Positions 24,843 through 32,212 of a DNA stretch of 64,000 bases are shown here, piece by piece; the stretch's first letter is position 1, and each line of letters begins with the position of its first letter. The position numbers and the translations under genes are program-made. Below the pieces are notes generated by a model. That model had not been told where the DNA came from, did not search any database, and was given only the letters and a program-made list of their open reading frames with translations. The stretch is from NCBI GenBank assembly GCA_035492455.1, contig DATJJE010000009.1:1-64000 (forward strand). Direction: 5' to 3'. This DNA comes from Gp6-AA40 sp035492455. Its GTDB lineage: Bacteria > Acidobacteriota > Vicinamibacteria > Vicinamibacterales > UBA2999.

Positions 24843-26864
24843 CCTGCTGAAGATGCCTTTCAAGCCGCGGCCAATGGCCCCGAAAACGCCCTGCACAGCG
24901 CGCTGCACGCGTTGTTTGATGTTGCCCTGGTGGATTGTGCACAAGCGCGCTGGGATATCGTCGCCCTCTTTGAAGTACTCCACGTAGGTTGGACACCCTT
25001 CAACCGGCCGTAGATATGACACGTGACAGAGTTCCTCCGTCCGCATGTCACCCGGCGGCTCGAACGCGTGCGCCGGAAGACGCTGTGTCGTGCGGCGCAT
25101 GAAGTCGGCCCAGATGGGCAGCGCGACGCGCGCGCCGGTGCCGCCGACGCGAATGCGTTCTGGCTGGTCGTAGCCGACCCACACGCCGGCCACCACCGCA
25201 GAGTTGAAGCCGACGAACCACGCGTCGTGATAGTCGTTCGTCGTGCCGGTCTTGCCACCCACCGCCCCGTGAACGCCGAGCCTTCTCGCTGCCGCCCCCG
25301 TGCCGCGATCGATCACATCCTCGAGCATCGTCAGCATCTGGAACGACACCTGCGGCGAGAGCACCTGATCCTTCTCGATGTTCGTGCGATGCACGAGCTC
25401 GCCATCCGCATTCTCGACGTCGATCAGGCCGCGCGGCTGCACGCGATAGCCGAGCGTCGGAAACACGGCAAAAGCAGCGGTGAGCTGCAGCGGCGTGACG
25501 AGACCGCTGCCGAGTGCCAGCGACGGCACGTCCGGCTGATCGCGGACCCCGAGATCGTTCGCCAGGCGCAGCACGGGACGCGAGCCGACATGCTGCTGCA
25601 GCAGGACCGCCGCCGCGTTATTTGATTCGAGCAGCGCCTCGCGCAACGTCAGCGTGTCCTCCTCGCTGGCGCGTTCGTCGCGGGGAATCCATACGCCCTC
25701 CGGCGCGGAGATCGCCACCTGCTTGATCCCGCTGATGGTGGAGACGGGTGACATCCCGTCTTCAAGAGCTACTGAGTAGACAAACGGTTTGAAGGCAGAG
25801 CCCGGCTGACGGCGGCTGCGAACGGCGCGGTTGTATGGCGTCTGCGAGAAATCCGATCCGCCCACGAGCGCAAGCAGATTACCCGTCTGCGGATCGATTG
25901 CCACGAGCGCGGCCTGCAGGCCGCCGCCACCGAGCTGACGCAATCCGTTCCGCACCGCGGCTTCGGCAGCGTCCTGCACTTCCGGGACAAAGCTCGTATG
26001 GACTTTCCAGTCCGGAGGATTGTCACCGCCGTAGATGTCGCGGAACTGCTGTCGGAGAAATTCTTTCGCGTACCCTTGCCGCGCGTTCGATACGGCGCTC
26101 TGCGGACGGATGCGGATCTGCTCGGCTCTCGCCTGCTGCTCCTGCTGCGGCGTGATCTTTTTTTCCTCGCGCATCCGCTGGAGGACCACAAAGCTGCGGC
26201 GGCGAGCACTGTCGAAGTGCGTCCACGGCGAGTAGGTGGCAGGAGCCTGGATGATGCCGGCGATGAGCGCAGCCTCGGCGAGCGTGAGGTCTGAGGCGTG
26301 CTTGCCGTACAGCTTCTCCGACATTGTCTCCACGCCGTAAACGCCGCCGCTCAAATAGACGCGATTGAAATAGAGCTCGAGGATGTCTTTCTTGCTCAGG
26401 AAGATCTCGAGGAGCACGGCCAGCGCCGCTTCCTTCGCCTTGCGGCCGAAGGTGCGCGCGTTCGAGAGGTACAGCGTGCGCGCAAGCTGCTGGGTGATGG
26501 TGCTGCCACCCTGCGTTCCTTCGCTCGACCGGAGGTTGTAAACCGCGGCGCGTGTGACAGCGATCGGATCGATGCCAAAGTGAGAGTAGTAGCGATGATC
26601 CTCGACCGAGATCACCGCGTCTTTAAAGTTGGTCGAAATCTGATCGAAGGGTACGTCCCTGCGCGACTCGTCGAGCGGGAACCAGGGGCGCCCCGCCGCA
26701 TCGTAGAACATCGTCCCGCCGACGCCGCGGTTGAGCCTGTAGATGGACATGGCGTGACGGCCGGTCCACACGAGGACCATCACTATCGAGACGATGACCA
26801 GCGCACCGCCGATGGCGACGATCCAGTCGCGGACGGAGAGGCCACGGAGCACCGACAGCCGCAC
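24840..26864 (-). CDS. Class A penicillin-binding protein (bifunctional, PBP1-like)
   Basis: 674 residues from GTG 26864. One N-terminal TM helix (about 15-35). The transglycosylase GT51 domain has catalytic E88 (SVEDHRYYSHFG) and the GGSTITQQLARTLYL motif. The transpeptidase has S356-x2-K359 (QPGSAFKPF), S414-N-N (LESNNAAAV) and K538-T-G (GGKTGTTND). It polymerises and crosslinks peptidoglycan. The C-terminal 80 residues have two Cys-containing segments and a basic tail. It is divergent from the TolB-like gene by 23 bp. Confidence 0.94.
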   Translation of the reverse strand: MRLSVLRGLSVRDWIVAIGGALVIVSIVMVLVWTGRHAMSIYRLNRGVGGTMFYDAAGRPWFPLDESRRDVPFDQISTNFKDAVISVEDHRYYSHFGIDPIAVTRAAVYNLRSSEGTQGGSTITQQLARTLYLSNARTFGRKAKEAALAVLLEIFLSKKDILELYFNRVYLSGGVYGVETMSEKLYGKHASDLTLAEAALIAGIIQAPATYSPWTHFDSARRRSFVVLQRMREEKKITPQQEQQARAEQIRIRPQSAVSNARQGYAKEFLRQQFRDIYGGDNPPDWKVHTSFVPEVQDAAEAAVRNGLRQLGGGGLQAALVAIDPQTGNLLALVGGSDFSQTPYNRAVRSRRQPGSAFKPFVYSVALEDGMSPVSTISGIKQVAISAPEGVWIPRDERASEEDTLTLREALLESNNAAAVLLQQHVGSRPVLRLANDLGVRDQPDVPSLALGSGLVTPLQLTAAFAVFPTLGYRVQPRGLIDVENADGELVHRTNIEKDQVLSPQVSFQMLTMLEDVIDRGTGAAARRLGVHGAVGGKTGTTNDYHDAWFVGFNSAVVAGVWVGYDQPERIRVGGTGARVALPIWADFMRRTTQRLPAHAFEPPGDMRTEELCHVSYLRPVEGCPTYVEYFKEGDDIPARLCTIHQGNIKQRVQRAVQGVFGAIGRGLKGIFSR

Positions 26865-26870
26865 GAATCA

Positions 26871-26876
26871 ATGCTA
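26871..26876 (-). promoter_or_regulatory. -10 box (TAGCAT) for the PBP gene
   Basis: TAGCAT with 6 nt to GTG 26864; overlaps the plus-strand -10 by 2 bp. Confidence 0.4.
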
Positions 26877-26880
26877 ACCT
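26875..26880 (+). promoter_or_regulatory. -10 box (TAACCT) for the TolB-like gene
   Basis: TAACCT with 7 nt to ATG 26888. It shares bases with the opposite-strand box, so both genes may start from one melted region. Confidence 0.4.
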
Positions 26881-26887
26881 TTGCGCA

Positions 26888-27997
26888 ATGAAACGCCTGA
26901 TATTTGCCGGCGTTGGCGTGGCCGCGCTGGCAACGGCCCTGGCGGCCCAGACAACGCCCAGTCATGAGGCCGATTTCCTGACGCGCATCCGACGGCTGAC
27001 CGTCGAAGGCCGACGGGCAGGCGAAGGTTATTGGGCGCCTGACGGCAAGCGGCTCGTCTTTCAGAGCGAGCGCGAGCCGGGCAACCCCTTCTATCAAATC
27101 TATGCGCTGGATCTGACGACCGGCGATACCAAGCGCATCTCCCCCGGATACGGCAAGACGACGTGTTCGTTCTTCCGGCCCGGCAGCGACGAGATCGAGT
27201 TCGCGTCGACGCATCACGACCCGAAGTCGAAGCAGTATCAGCAGGAGGAGCTCGACTTCCGCGCATCCGGCAAAACACGCCGCTACTCGTGGGATTACGA
27301 CCCCGAGTTCGAGATCTATAGCTACGCGGAAAAATCGGGAACGTACACACGGCTGACGAACGCGCGCGGCTACGACGCGGAGGGCAGCTACTCGCCTGAC
27401 GGTCAGTGGATCGTGTTCACGTCGATGCGCGACGCCTACAACCGCACGCTCAACGCCGAGGAGCAGAAGCAGCTCGGAATCGATCCGAGTTACTTCGCCG
27501 AGATCTACATCATGCGCGCGGACGGGTCAGGTCAGAAGCGTCTGACGACTGTCCCCGGCTACGACGGCGGTCCGTTCTTCTCGCCGGACGGCAAGCGGAT
27601 CATCTGGCGTCGGTTCGACACGTCCGGACTCATCGCGAACGTGTTCACGATGAATCCGGATGGCAGCGACGTCAGGCAGATTACCGATTTTGGCGCGATG
27701 AGCTGGGCGCCGTACATCCATCCGTCGGGGCAGTACATCCTGTTTGCGTCGAACAAGCTCGGGTTCGAGAACTTCGAGATCTATATGGTGGACATCGACG
27801 GCAAGAAGGAGCCCGTGCGGATTACGTATGCGGACGGCTTCGACGGATTGCCGGTGCCGTCGCCGGATGGCACGCAGCTGGCGTGGACGTCGACGCGCGG
27901 CGGTTTGACCGATGGTCAGATCTTCCTGGCGCAGTGGAATCATGAGAAAGCGCTCGCGGCGCTAAAGGCCGCCCCCTTGCGAGTCAGAGTACGGTGA
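26888..27997 (+). CDS. Secreted TolB-like (WD40/PD40) beta-propeller protein
   Basis: 369 residues. A signal peptide ends near LAAQT. PD40-type repeats carry the xxSPDGxxIxF consensus: YWAPDGKRLVFQS, SYSPDGQWIVFTS, FFSPDGKRIIWRR, YIHPSGQYILFAS and VPSPDGTQLAWTS. It probably forms a periplasmic propeller for binding proteins or ligands; it lacks a peptidase domain and is shorter than TolB. The last residues (PLRVRVR) are encoded by a 15-bp inverted repeat. No tol-pal genes are nearby, so a TolB role is unlikely. Confidence 0.85.
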   Translation: MKRLIFAGVGVAALATALAAQTTPSHEADFLTRIRRLTVEGRRAGEGYWAPDGKRLVFQSEREPGNPFYQIYALDLTTGDTKRISPGYGKTTCSFFRPGSDEIEFASTHHDPKSKQYQQEELDFRASGKTRRYSWDYDPEFEIYSYAEKSGTYTRLTNARGYDAEGSYSPDGQWIVFTSMRDAYNRTLNAEEQKQLGIDPSYFAEIYIMRADGSGQKRLTTVPGYDGGPFFSPDGKRIIWRRFDTSGLIANVFTMNPDGSDVRQITDFGAMSWAPYIHPSGQYILFASNKLGFENFEIYMVDIDGKKEPVRITYADGFDGLPVPSPDGTQLAWTSTRGGLTDGQIFLAQWNHEKALAALKAAPLRVRVR

Positions 27998-28020
27998 TGA
28001 GCCGTACCGTACTCTGACTC
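27981..28020. repeat. Inverted repeat, GAGTCAGAGT family
   Basis: A perfect 15-bp stem, GAGTCAGAGTACGGT with its complement, around a 10-nt loop. The right arm and the following GGGGCGACTCA recur at 30692-30755. Confidence 0.75.
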
Positions 28021-28050
28021 GGGTGATGGGGCGACTCAAGGTTGCAGTTT

Positions 28051-29874
28051 ATGAAACGCATCGCGCTTGTTTTCCTCCTCGCAGCGGGCTTCATGAGGCC
28101 TGCGCTGCTGATGCCGGTTGCCGCGGCGCAGCAGACGACGGCTGCGTCGCGCACGCGCACCGCCGTCGAATTTCTCGCTTCCGATCGTCTGGAAGGACGT
28201 GACACCGGATCGCCAGGCGAACGGCTGGCCGGCGACTACATCGCCATGCAGCTCGCGCGCGTGGGCGCCAAGCCGCTGCCCGGCCATCGCGACCTGTTCA
28301 TGCCGTTCGAATTCACCGCCGGCACGCGCGATGGCGGATCGAATCTGACGATGCGCGCGGGCGGCGGTGCATCGAAGGCCTTCCGCGGCACCGAGCAGAT
28401 TCAGGCGCTCTCGTTCTCAGACGATGCGACGGTGAACGGCCCGGTCGTGTTCGCCGGGTATGGCCTGGTGGTCCCGGAATCCGCTGGCCTCGGATACGAC
28501 AGCTACGCCGGCATCGACGTCAAGGACAAGATCGCGTTGGTCCTCCACTATTTCCCCGAAGATGCGGATGCGAAGACCAAGGCCGCACTCGCCCGCTATT
28601 CGGATCTTCGCTACAAAGCGCTCAACGCACGGCAGCGCGGCGCGAAAGGTTTGTTGATTGTCACTGGCCCGCGGTCCCCCAATGCGGGTCAGACGATTCG
28701 CATGACATCAGACACCGCGCTCTCCGGATCCGGAATTCCAGCGGCGACCATCAGCGGCGCGGTGGCCAACGCGTTGTTCGAAGGCGCGCCGAAGACACTT
28801 GCCGCGGCACAGCAGGAGCTCGACTCCGGCAATCCGCATGTCGCCGGCTTCGCGTTGCCCGCCCAGGTCGATGTCACGACGAAAGTCGTCCGCGAGAAGC
28901 AAACCGGGCGCAACGTCGTCGCGTATCTGCCGGCCGCGAACGCGACGGCTGACAGACCGTGGGTGATCATCGGCGCGCATTACGATCATCTCGGCCACGG
29001 TACGCGTGGCACCTCACTCGCGAACAAGGACGAAGCCGGTCAAATCCATCACGGCGCCGACGACAACGCATCGGGCACGGCCGCGGTACTGGCCATCGCC
29101 GAGACGCTTTCAAAGACGCCGATGCGCCGCAACGTGATGTTCACGCTCTGGTCGGGCGAAGAGATCGGCCTGGTCGGCTCGAGCGCGTTCGTCATGAATC
29201 CGCCGGTGCCGTTGAATCAGGTCGCCGCCTACATCAACTTCGACATGGTCGGTCGCATGCAGAACAACAAGCTTGCGGCTGACGGTGTCGGATCGAGCCC
29301 GATCTGGGCGCGTATCCTCGAGCGCGCGAACGTCGCCGCCGGATTCGATCTCGCCGCGAATGCGGATCCGTATCAGCCGACGGACAGCTCGAACTTCAAT
29401 CAGTCAGGGCTGCCGACGCTCTTCTTCACGACCGGCTCGCATCCGGACTACCACCGTCCGAGCGATACGGCCGACAAGATCGACTATGAAGATCTCGATC
29501 GCATCGTCGATTTCGCTGCCGCTGTGATCCAAGGCGTCGCCAACACCGACATGGCGCCGCCGTTCACGAAAGTCGATCCGCCGCAGACGGGTGCGACGCT
29601 CGCCGGTGTGCGCGTGACAACGGGCACGATTCCGGATTACACGACCGAGGCGAAAGGGCTGCTGCTGGCCGGTGTCGTTGGAGGTGGTCCCGCGGAGAAA
29701 GCCGGCCTGATGAAGGGCGACGTCATCGTCGAAATTGCCGGCCAGTCGATCACCAACATCTACGACTACACGTTCGCGCTGGAATTACTGAAGGCCGATA
29801 CGCCGGTGAAGGTCGTGTTCATGCGCGGCGCCGAGCGGCACGAGGTGCAGCTCACGCCGACCGGACGACGATAA
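28051..29874 (+). CDS. Secreted M28 family zinc aminopeptidase with PDZ domain
   Basis: 607 residues from ATG 28051 (a TTG at 28042 is in frame). The signal peptide ends near PVAAAQQ. A PA-like insert lies at about 120-260. The M28 metal ligands are intact: H in IIGAHYDHLG, D in GADDNASG, E-E in SGEEIGLVGS, D in NFDMVGR and H in HPDYHRPSDT. The C-terminal 100 residues are a PDZ domain (GLLLAGVVGGGPAEKAGLMK, then GDVIVEIAGQSI). It trims peptides in the periplasm or outside the cell. It converges on terC with a 17-bp gap. Confidence 0.92.
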   Translation: MKRIALVFLLAAGFMRPALLMPVAAAQQTTAASRTRTAVEFLASDRLEGRDTGSPGERLAGDYIAMQLARVGAKPLPGHRDLFMPFEFTAGTRDGGSNLTMRAGGGASKAFRGTEQIQALSFSDDATVNGPVVFAGYGLVVPESAGLGYDSYAGIDVKDKIALVLHYFPEDADAKTKAALARYSDLRYKALNARQRGAKGLLIVTGPRSPNAGQTIRMTSDTALSGSGIPAATISGAVANALFEGAPKTLAAAQQELDSGNPHVAGFALPAQVDVTTKVVREKQTGRNVVAYLPAANATADRPWVIIGAHYDHLGHGTRGTSLANKDEAGQIHHGADDNASGTAAVLAIAETLSKTPMRRNVMFTLWSGEEIGLVGSSAFVMNPPVPLNQVAAYINFDMVGRMQNNKLAADGVGSSPIWARILERANVAAGFDLAANADPYQPTDSSNFNQSGLPTLFFTTGSHPDYHRPSDTADKIDYEDLDRIVDFAAAVIQGVANTDMAPPFTKVDPPQTGATLAGVRVTTGTIPDYTTEAKGLLLAGVVGGGPAEKAGLMKGDVIVEIAGQSITNIYDYTFALELLKADTPVKVVFMRGAERHEVQLTPTGRR

Positions 29875-29891
29875 TCCGGAGGGCGCGCCTC

Positions 29892-30656
29892 CTATGTCTG
29901 CTGGTCGTCTGCAAGCAACTCCGTCGCCTTCTCCTCCATCGGGTCGAGCGCGTGCTCGACGGGTCCCTTGATCCGCGCGTAGATGTAGGCGGCTGCAAAT
30001 ATCGCGACGATCAGGCCGAGTGACAGCGCTCTCGGGATCTCGAGGTCGATATAACCTGCGGAGTCGAGATACTCGATCGACAGTTGAATGCCGATCCACG
30101 CGATGATGATGAAGGCGCCATCCACCAGCGGCGGATAGCGTTCCACCAGCTTCAGCAGCTGTGCGGCGATTACGCGCATCGCGACCAGCCCGAGGATTCC
30201 GCCGGTGATGACGACCCACGTCACGCGCGACACGGCGACGGCGACGAGAATCGAGTCGATCGAGAACATCAGATTGATCGCCTCGACGCGCACGACCGTC
30301 GCCCAGTAAGCCGACAGGCCGAACATGGGACGCGCTTTCTGCGCCGCGCGGCGATTCGCCGCGTCGCCTCGACCGAAAAAATGCGCGTAGGCGAGATACA
30401 GCAGGTACACCCCGCCGAACAGCTTTACAAACAGAACACGAATCAGCTTCACAGCCAGCAGCGTGGCCGCGATACGCGACGTGAAAGCCCCCGCGAGTCC
30501 CTGTCGCAGCGCCTTTTTCTGAAGATGCCGAGGGAGGCCCAGGACGATGACCGCCATCACGAGCGCGTTGTCGGCGCTGAGCATCGCCTCGAGGCCGACG
30601 AGCAGCCCGACTGTTAGGAGGTCCGACCCGGACGGAATCATCGACGGAGAGAACAT
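29892..30656 (-). CDS. TerC family integral membrane protein
   Basis: 254 residues with about seven TM helices. TerC-family acidic TM motifs are present: GLEAMLSADNALVMAVIVLG near residue 20 and INLMFSIDSILVAVAVSRV near 125. TerC/Alx/YceF proteins export Mn2+ or other metals and affect the loading of secreted metalloproteins (known for the family). Here it sits beside an M28 metallopeptidase gene, which would fit such a role (inference). No tellurite genes are present. The start lies just before the GAGTC repeat cluster. Confidence 0.88.
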   Translation of the reverse strand: MFSPSMIPSGSDLLTVGLLVGLEAMLSADNALVMAVIVLGLPRHLQKKALRQGLAGAFTSRIAATLLAVKLIRVLFVKLFGGVYLLYLAYAHFFGRGDAANRRAAQKARPMFGLSAYWATVVRVEAINLMFSIDSILVAVAVSRVTWVVITGGILGLVAMRVIAAQLLKLVERYPPLVDGAFIIIAWIGIQLSIEYLDSAGYIDLEIPRALSLGLIVAIFAAAYIYARIKGPVEHALDPMEEKATELLADDQQT

Positions 30657-30665
30657 CCTATCCGG

Positions 30666-30735
30666 GAGTCAGAGTCGGGAACGAGCCATCACCCGACTCT
30701 GACTCGGGTACGGCGCGTCACCCGACTCTGACTCG
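30666..30735. repeat. GAGTCAGAGTCGGG inverted/direct repeat cluster
   Basis: Left arm 30666-30679, right arm 30692-30705 (14-bp stem) and a third copy at 30721-30735. It lies upstream of the hspR promoter. Same family as 27981-28020. Confidence 0.75.
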
Positions 30736-30755
30736 CAAACGGGGCGACTCACGGG

Positions 30756-30776
30756 CTTGACACGAGGCGTATCAAG
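30756..30776 (+). promoter_or_regulatory. HAIR-like HspR operator
   Basis: CTTGACA-N7-TATCAAG, close to the HAIR consensus CTTGAGT-N7-ACTCAAG (5 of 7 bases in each arm). It overlaps the -35 of the hspR promoter, as expected for autoregulation. Confidence 0.65.
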
Positions 30777-30785
30777 GCCCATACT
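30758..30785 (+). promoter_or_regulatory. Sigma-70 promoter of the hspR operon
   Basis: -35 TTGACA (30758-30763), 16-bp spacer, -10 CATACT (30780-30785). The start codon is 28 nt downstream. Confidence 0.65.
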
Positions 30786-30813
30786 CGGATCGACTAAGGT
30801 TTTGGGACGCTCT

Positions 30814-31161
30814 ATGGCTGTCGAGCAGCAAGATCTCTTTTTGATCAGCATGGCGGCCGACATCCTCGGCATGCATCCGCAGACGCTCCGCAAGTACGAG
30901 CGGCTCGGACTGATTCAACCCTCGCGCACCATCGGCAGCATGCGCCTCTACTCCCGCGACGAGCTGGAGCGCCTGCGGGTGATCAAACACCTGGTGGACG
31001 AGCTCGGAATCAATCTCGCCGGCGTGCAGCGACTGCTGTCGATCGCCGAGGTGATGCAGCGCATCCAGCCGCTGATGGACGAAAACACCCTGAGCACGGG
31101 CGCGGGCCGGCGGCAATTGCTGAACGAGATCCGCCGCCTCAACGAAATGGTGGGGTTTTAA
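30814..31161 (+). CDS. hspR: HspR, MerR-family heat-shock repressor
   Basis: 115 residues from ATG 30814. It carries the HspR core LFLISMAADILGMHPQTLRK, then YERLGLIQPSRTIGSMRLYS and ERLRVIKHLVDELGINLAGV, a MerR winged HTH with the GMHPQTLR signature of HspR. The C-terminal helix forms the dimer. HspR binds HAIR sites with DnaK and represses chaperone genes; a HAIR-like site overlaps its own promoter. It is the first gene before a DnaJ-like gene, clpB and ftsH, all co-directional. Confidence 0.9.
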   Translation: MAVEQQDLFLISMAADILGMHPQTLRKYERLGLIQPSRTIGSMRLYSRDELERLRVIKHLVDELGINLAGVQRLLSIAEVMQRIQPLMDENTLSTGAGRRQLLNEIRRLNEMVGF

Positions 31162-31186
31162 GCGCGCGTAGCGCGGCCCGACGCGT

Positions 31187-32206
31187 ATGGAATTCAAAGA
31201 CTATTACGCCACGCTCGGCGTGAGCAAAGGCGCGACGGACAAGGAGATCAAGCAGGCCTTCCGCAAACTCGCGCGCAAGCATCACCCTGACGTCAATCCG
31301 GGCGACAAGGCGGCCGAATCGAAGTTCAAGGAGATCAACGAGGCCTACGAGGTCCTCGGCGATGCCGCCAAGCGCAAGAAATACGACGAGCTTGGCGCAA
31401 ACTGGCGTGCGTACGAACAGGCCGAACGCACCGGCGCTCCAAATCCGTTTGCCGGGGGTCAGTGGAACGTCGATTTCGGCGGCCCGAGCGGCGGCGGCGG
31501 CTTCCGGACGATGACGCAGGAAGAAATGGAGGAGATGTTCGGAGATCAGAATCCGTTCTCCGACTTCTTTACCACCTTCTTCGGCGGCGGATTGGGCAGC
31601 CGCGAAGGCTCCCCCCGCGCCGGGACACGGGGCGCCCGCGCACGCTCGCGCCAGGGCCGCGATGTCGAGCACGAGATCGAGCTAACGCTCGAGGATGCCT
31701 ATCACGGCAGCACTCGTCGTCTGTCGCTGAAACACGACGGCCACGCGCGGACGGTTGATGTGCGCATCCCCGCGGGCGTCGGCGACGGATCGCGCGTCAG
31801 GATCTCGGGCGAAGGTGAATCGGGAAGCGGCGGCGCGGCGTCTGGAGATCTGTATCTGCGCGTACGGCTGGCCCCGCATCAGCTCTTCGAGCGCAAGGGA
31901 CGCGATCTCTACGTCAAGGCGCCGCTGCCGGTGACCACCGCGGTGCTCGGCGGCGAAGTCGAAGTGCCGACGCTCTCGGGCAAAACGGTCCGCCTGAAGA
32001 TCCCGGCGCTGACGCAGAACGGACAGGTGTTCCGACTGAAGGGATACGGCATGCCGGCAGTCGGCAAGAACAGCGAGGAGAAAGGCGACGTCTACGCGCG
32101 CGTCGAAATTCAGCTCCCGTCGCAGCTGACCTCGGAAGAGCGCACGCATTACGAAGCGCTCGCGAAATTACAAGAAGAAGGCGCCAAGAAACACAGCGCC
32201 GCGTAA
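31187..32206 (+). CDS. DnaJ/CbpA-type co-chaperone (no zinc finger)
   Basis: 339 residues. J-domain with H33-P34-D35 (HHPDVNPGD), then a Gly/Phe-rich linker (FGGPSGGGGF), then CTD I/II (ELTLEDAYHGSTRRLSL, IPAGVGDGSRVRISGEGE). The CxxCxGxG zinc repeats of DnaJ are absent, so it is a type II (CbpA-like) J protein. It stimulates DnaK ATPase and delivers substrates; DnaK itself is not in the window. It lies 25 bp after hspR and 6 bp before clpB, so it belongs to the HspR-controlled operon. Confidence 0.92.
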   Translation: MEFKDYYATLGVSKGATDKEIKQAFRKLARKHHPDVNPGDKAAESKFKEINEAYEVLGDAAKRKKYDELGANWRAYEQAERTGAPNPFAGGQWNVDFGGPSGGGGFRTMTQEEMEEMFGDQNPFSDFFTTFFGGGLGSREGSPRAGTRGARARSRQGRDVEHEIELTLEDAYHGSTRRLSLKHDGHARTVDVRIPAGVGDGSRVRISGEGESGSGGAASGDLYLRVRLAPHQLFERKGRDLYVKAPLPVTTAVLGGEVEVPTLSGKTVRLKIPALTQNGQVFRLKGYGMPAVGKNSEEKGDVYARVEIQLPSQLTSEERTHYEALAKLQEEGAKKHSAA

Positions 32207-32212
32207 ACCACT

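Noticed and set aside
26888..27997. Calling the 26888 gene tolB
   Set aside because: Only the PD40 propeller is present, with no TolB N-terminal domain and no tol-pal genes.
29877..29891. Bidirectional terminator between the M28 gene and terC
   Set aside because: Only a 5-bp stem (GGAGG/CCTCC) and no T-run on either side.
30666..30735. Possible CRISPR array (three copies of a GACTCTGACTC unit)
   Set aside because: Copies are in both orientations with unequal spacing, no unique spacers and no cas genes nearby.
31187..32206. Calling the J protein a canonical DnaJ
   Set aside because: The zinc-finger CxxCxGxG repeats are missing, so it is a CbpA-like type II protein.
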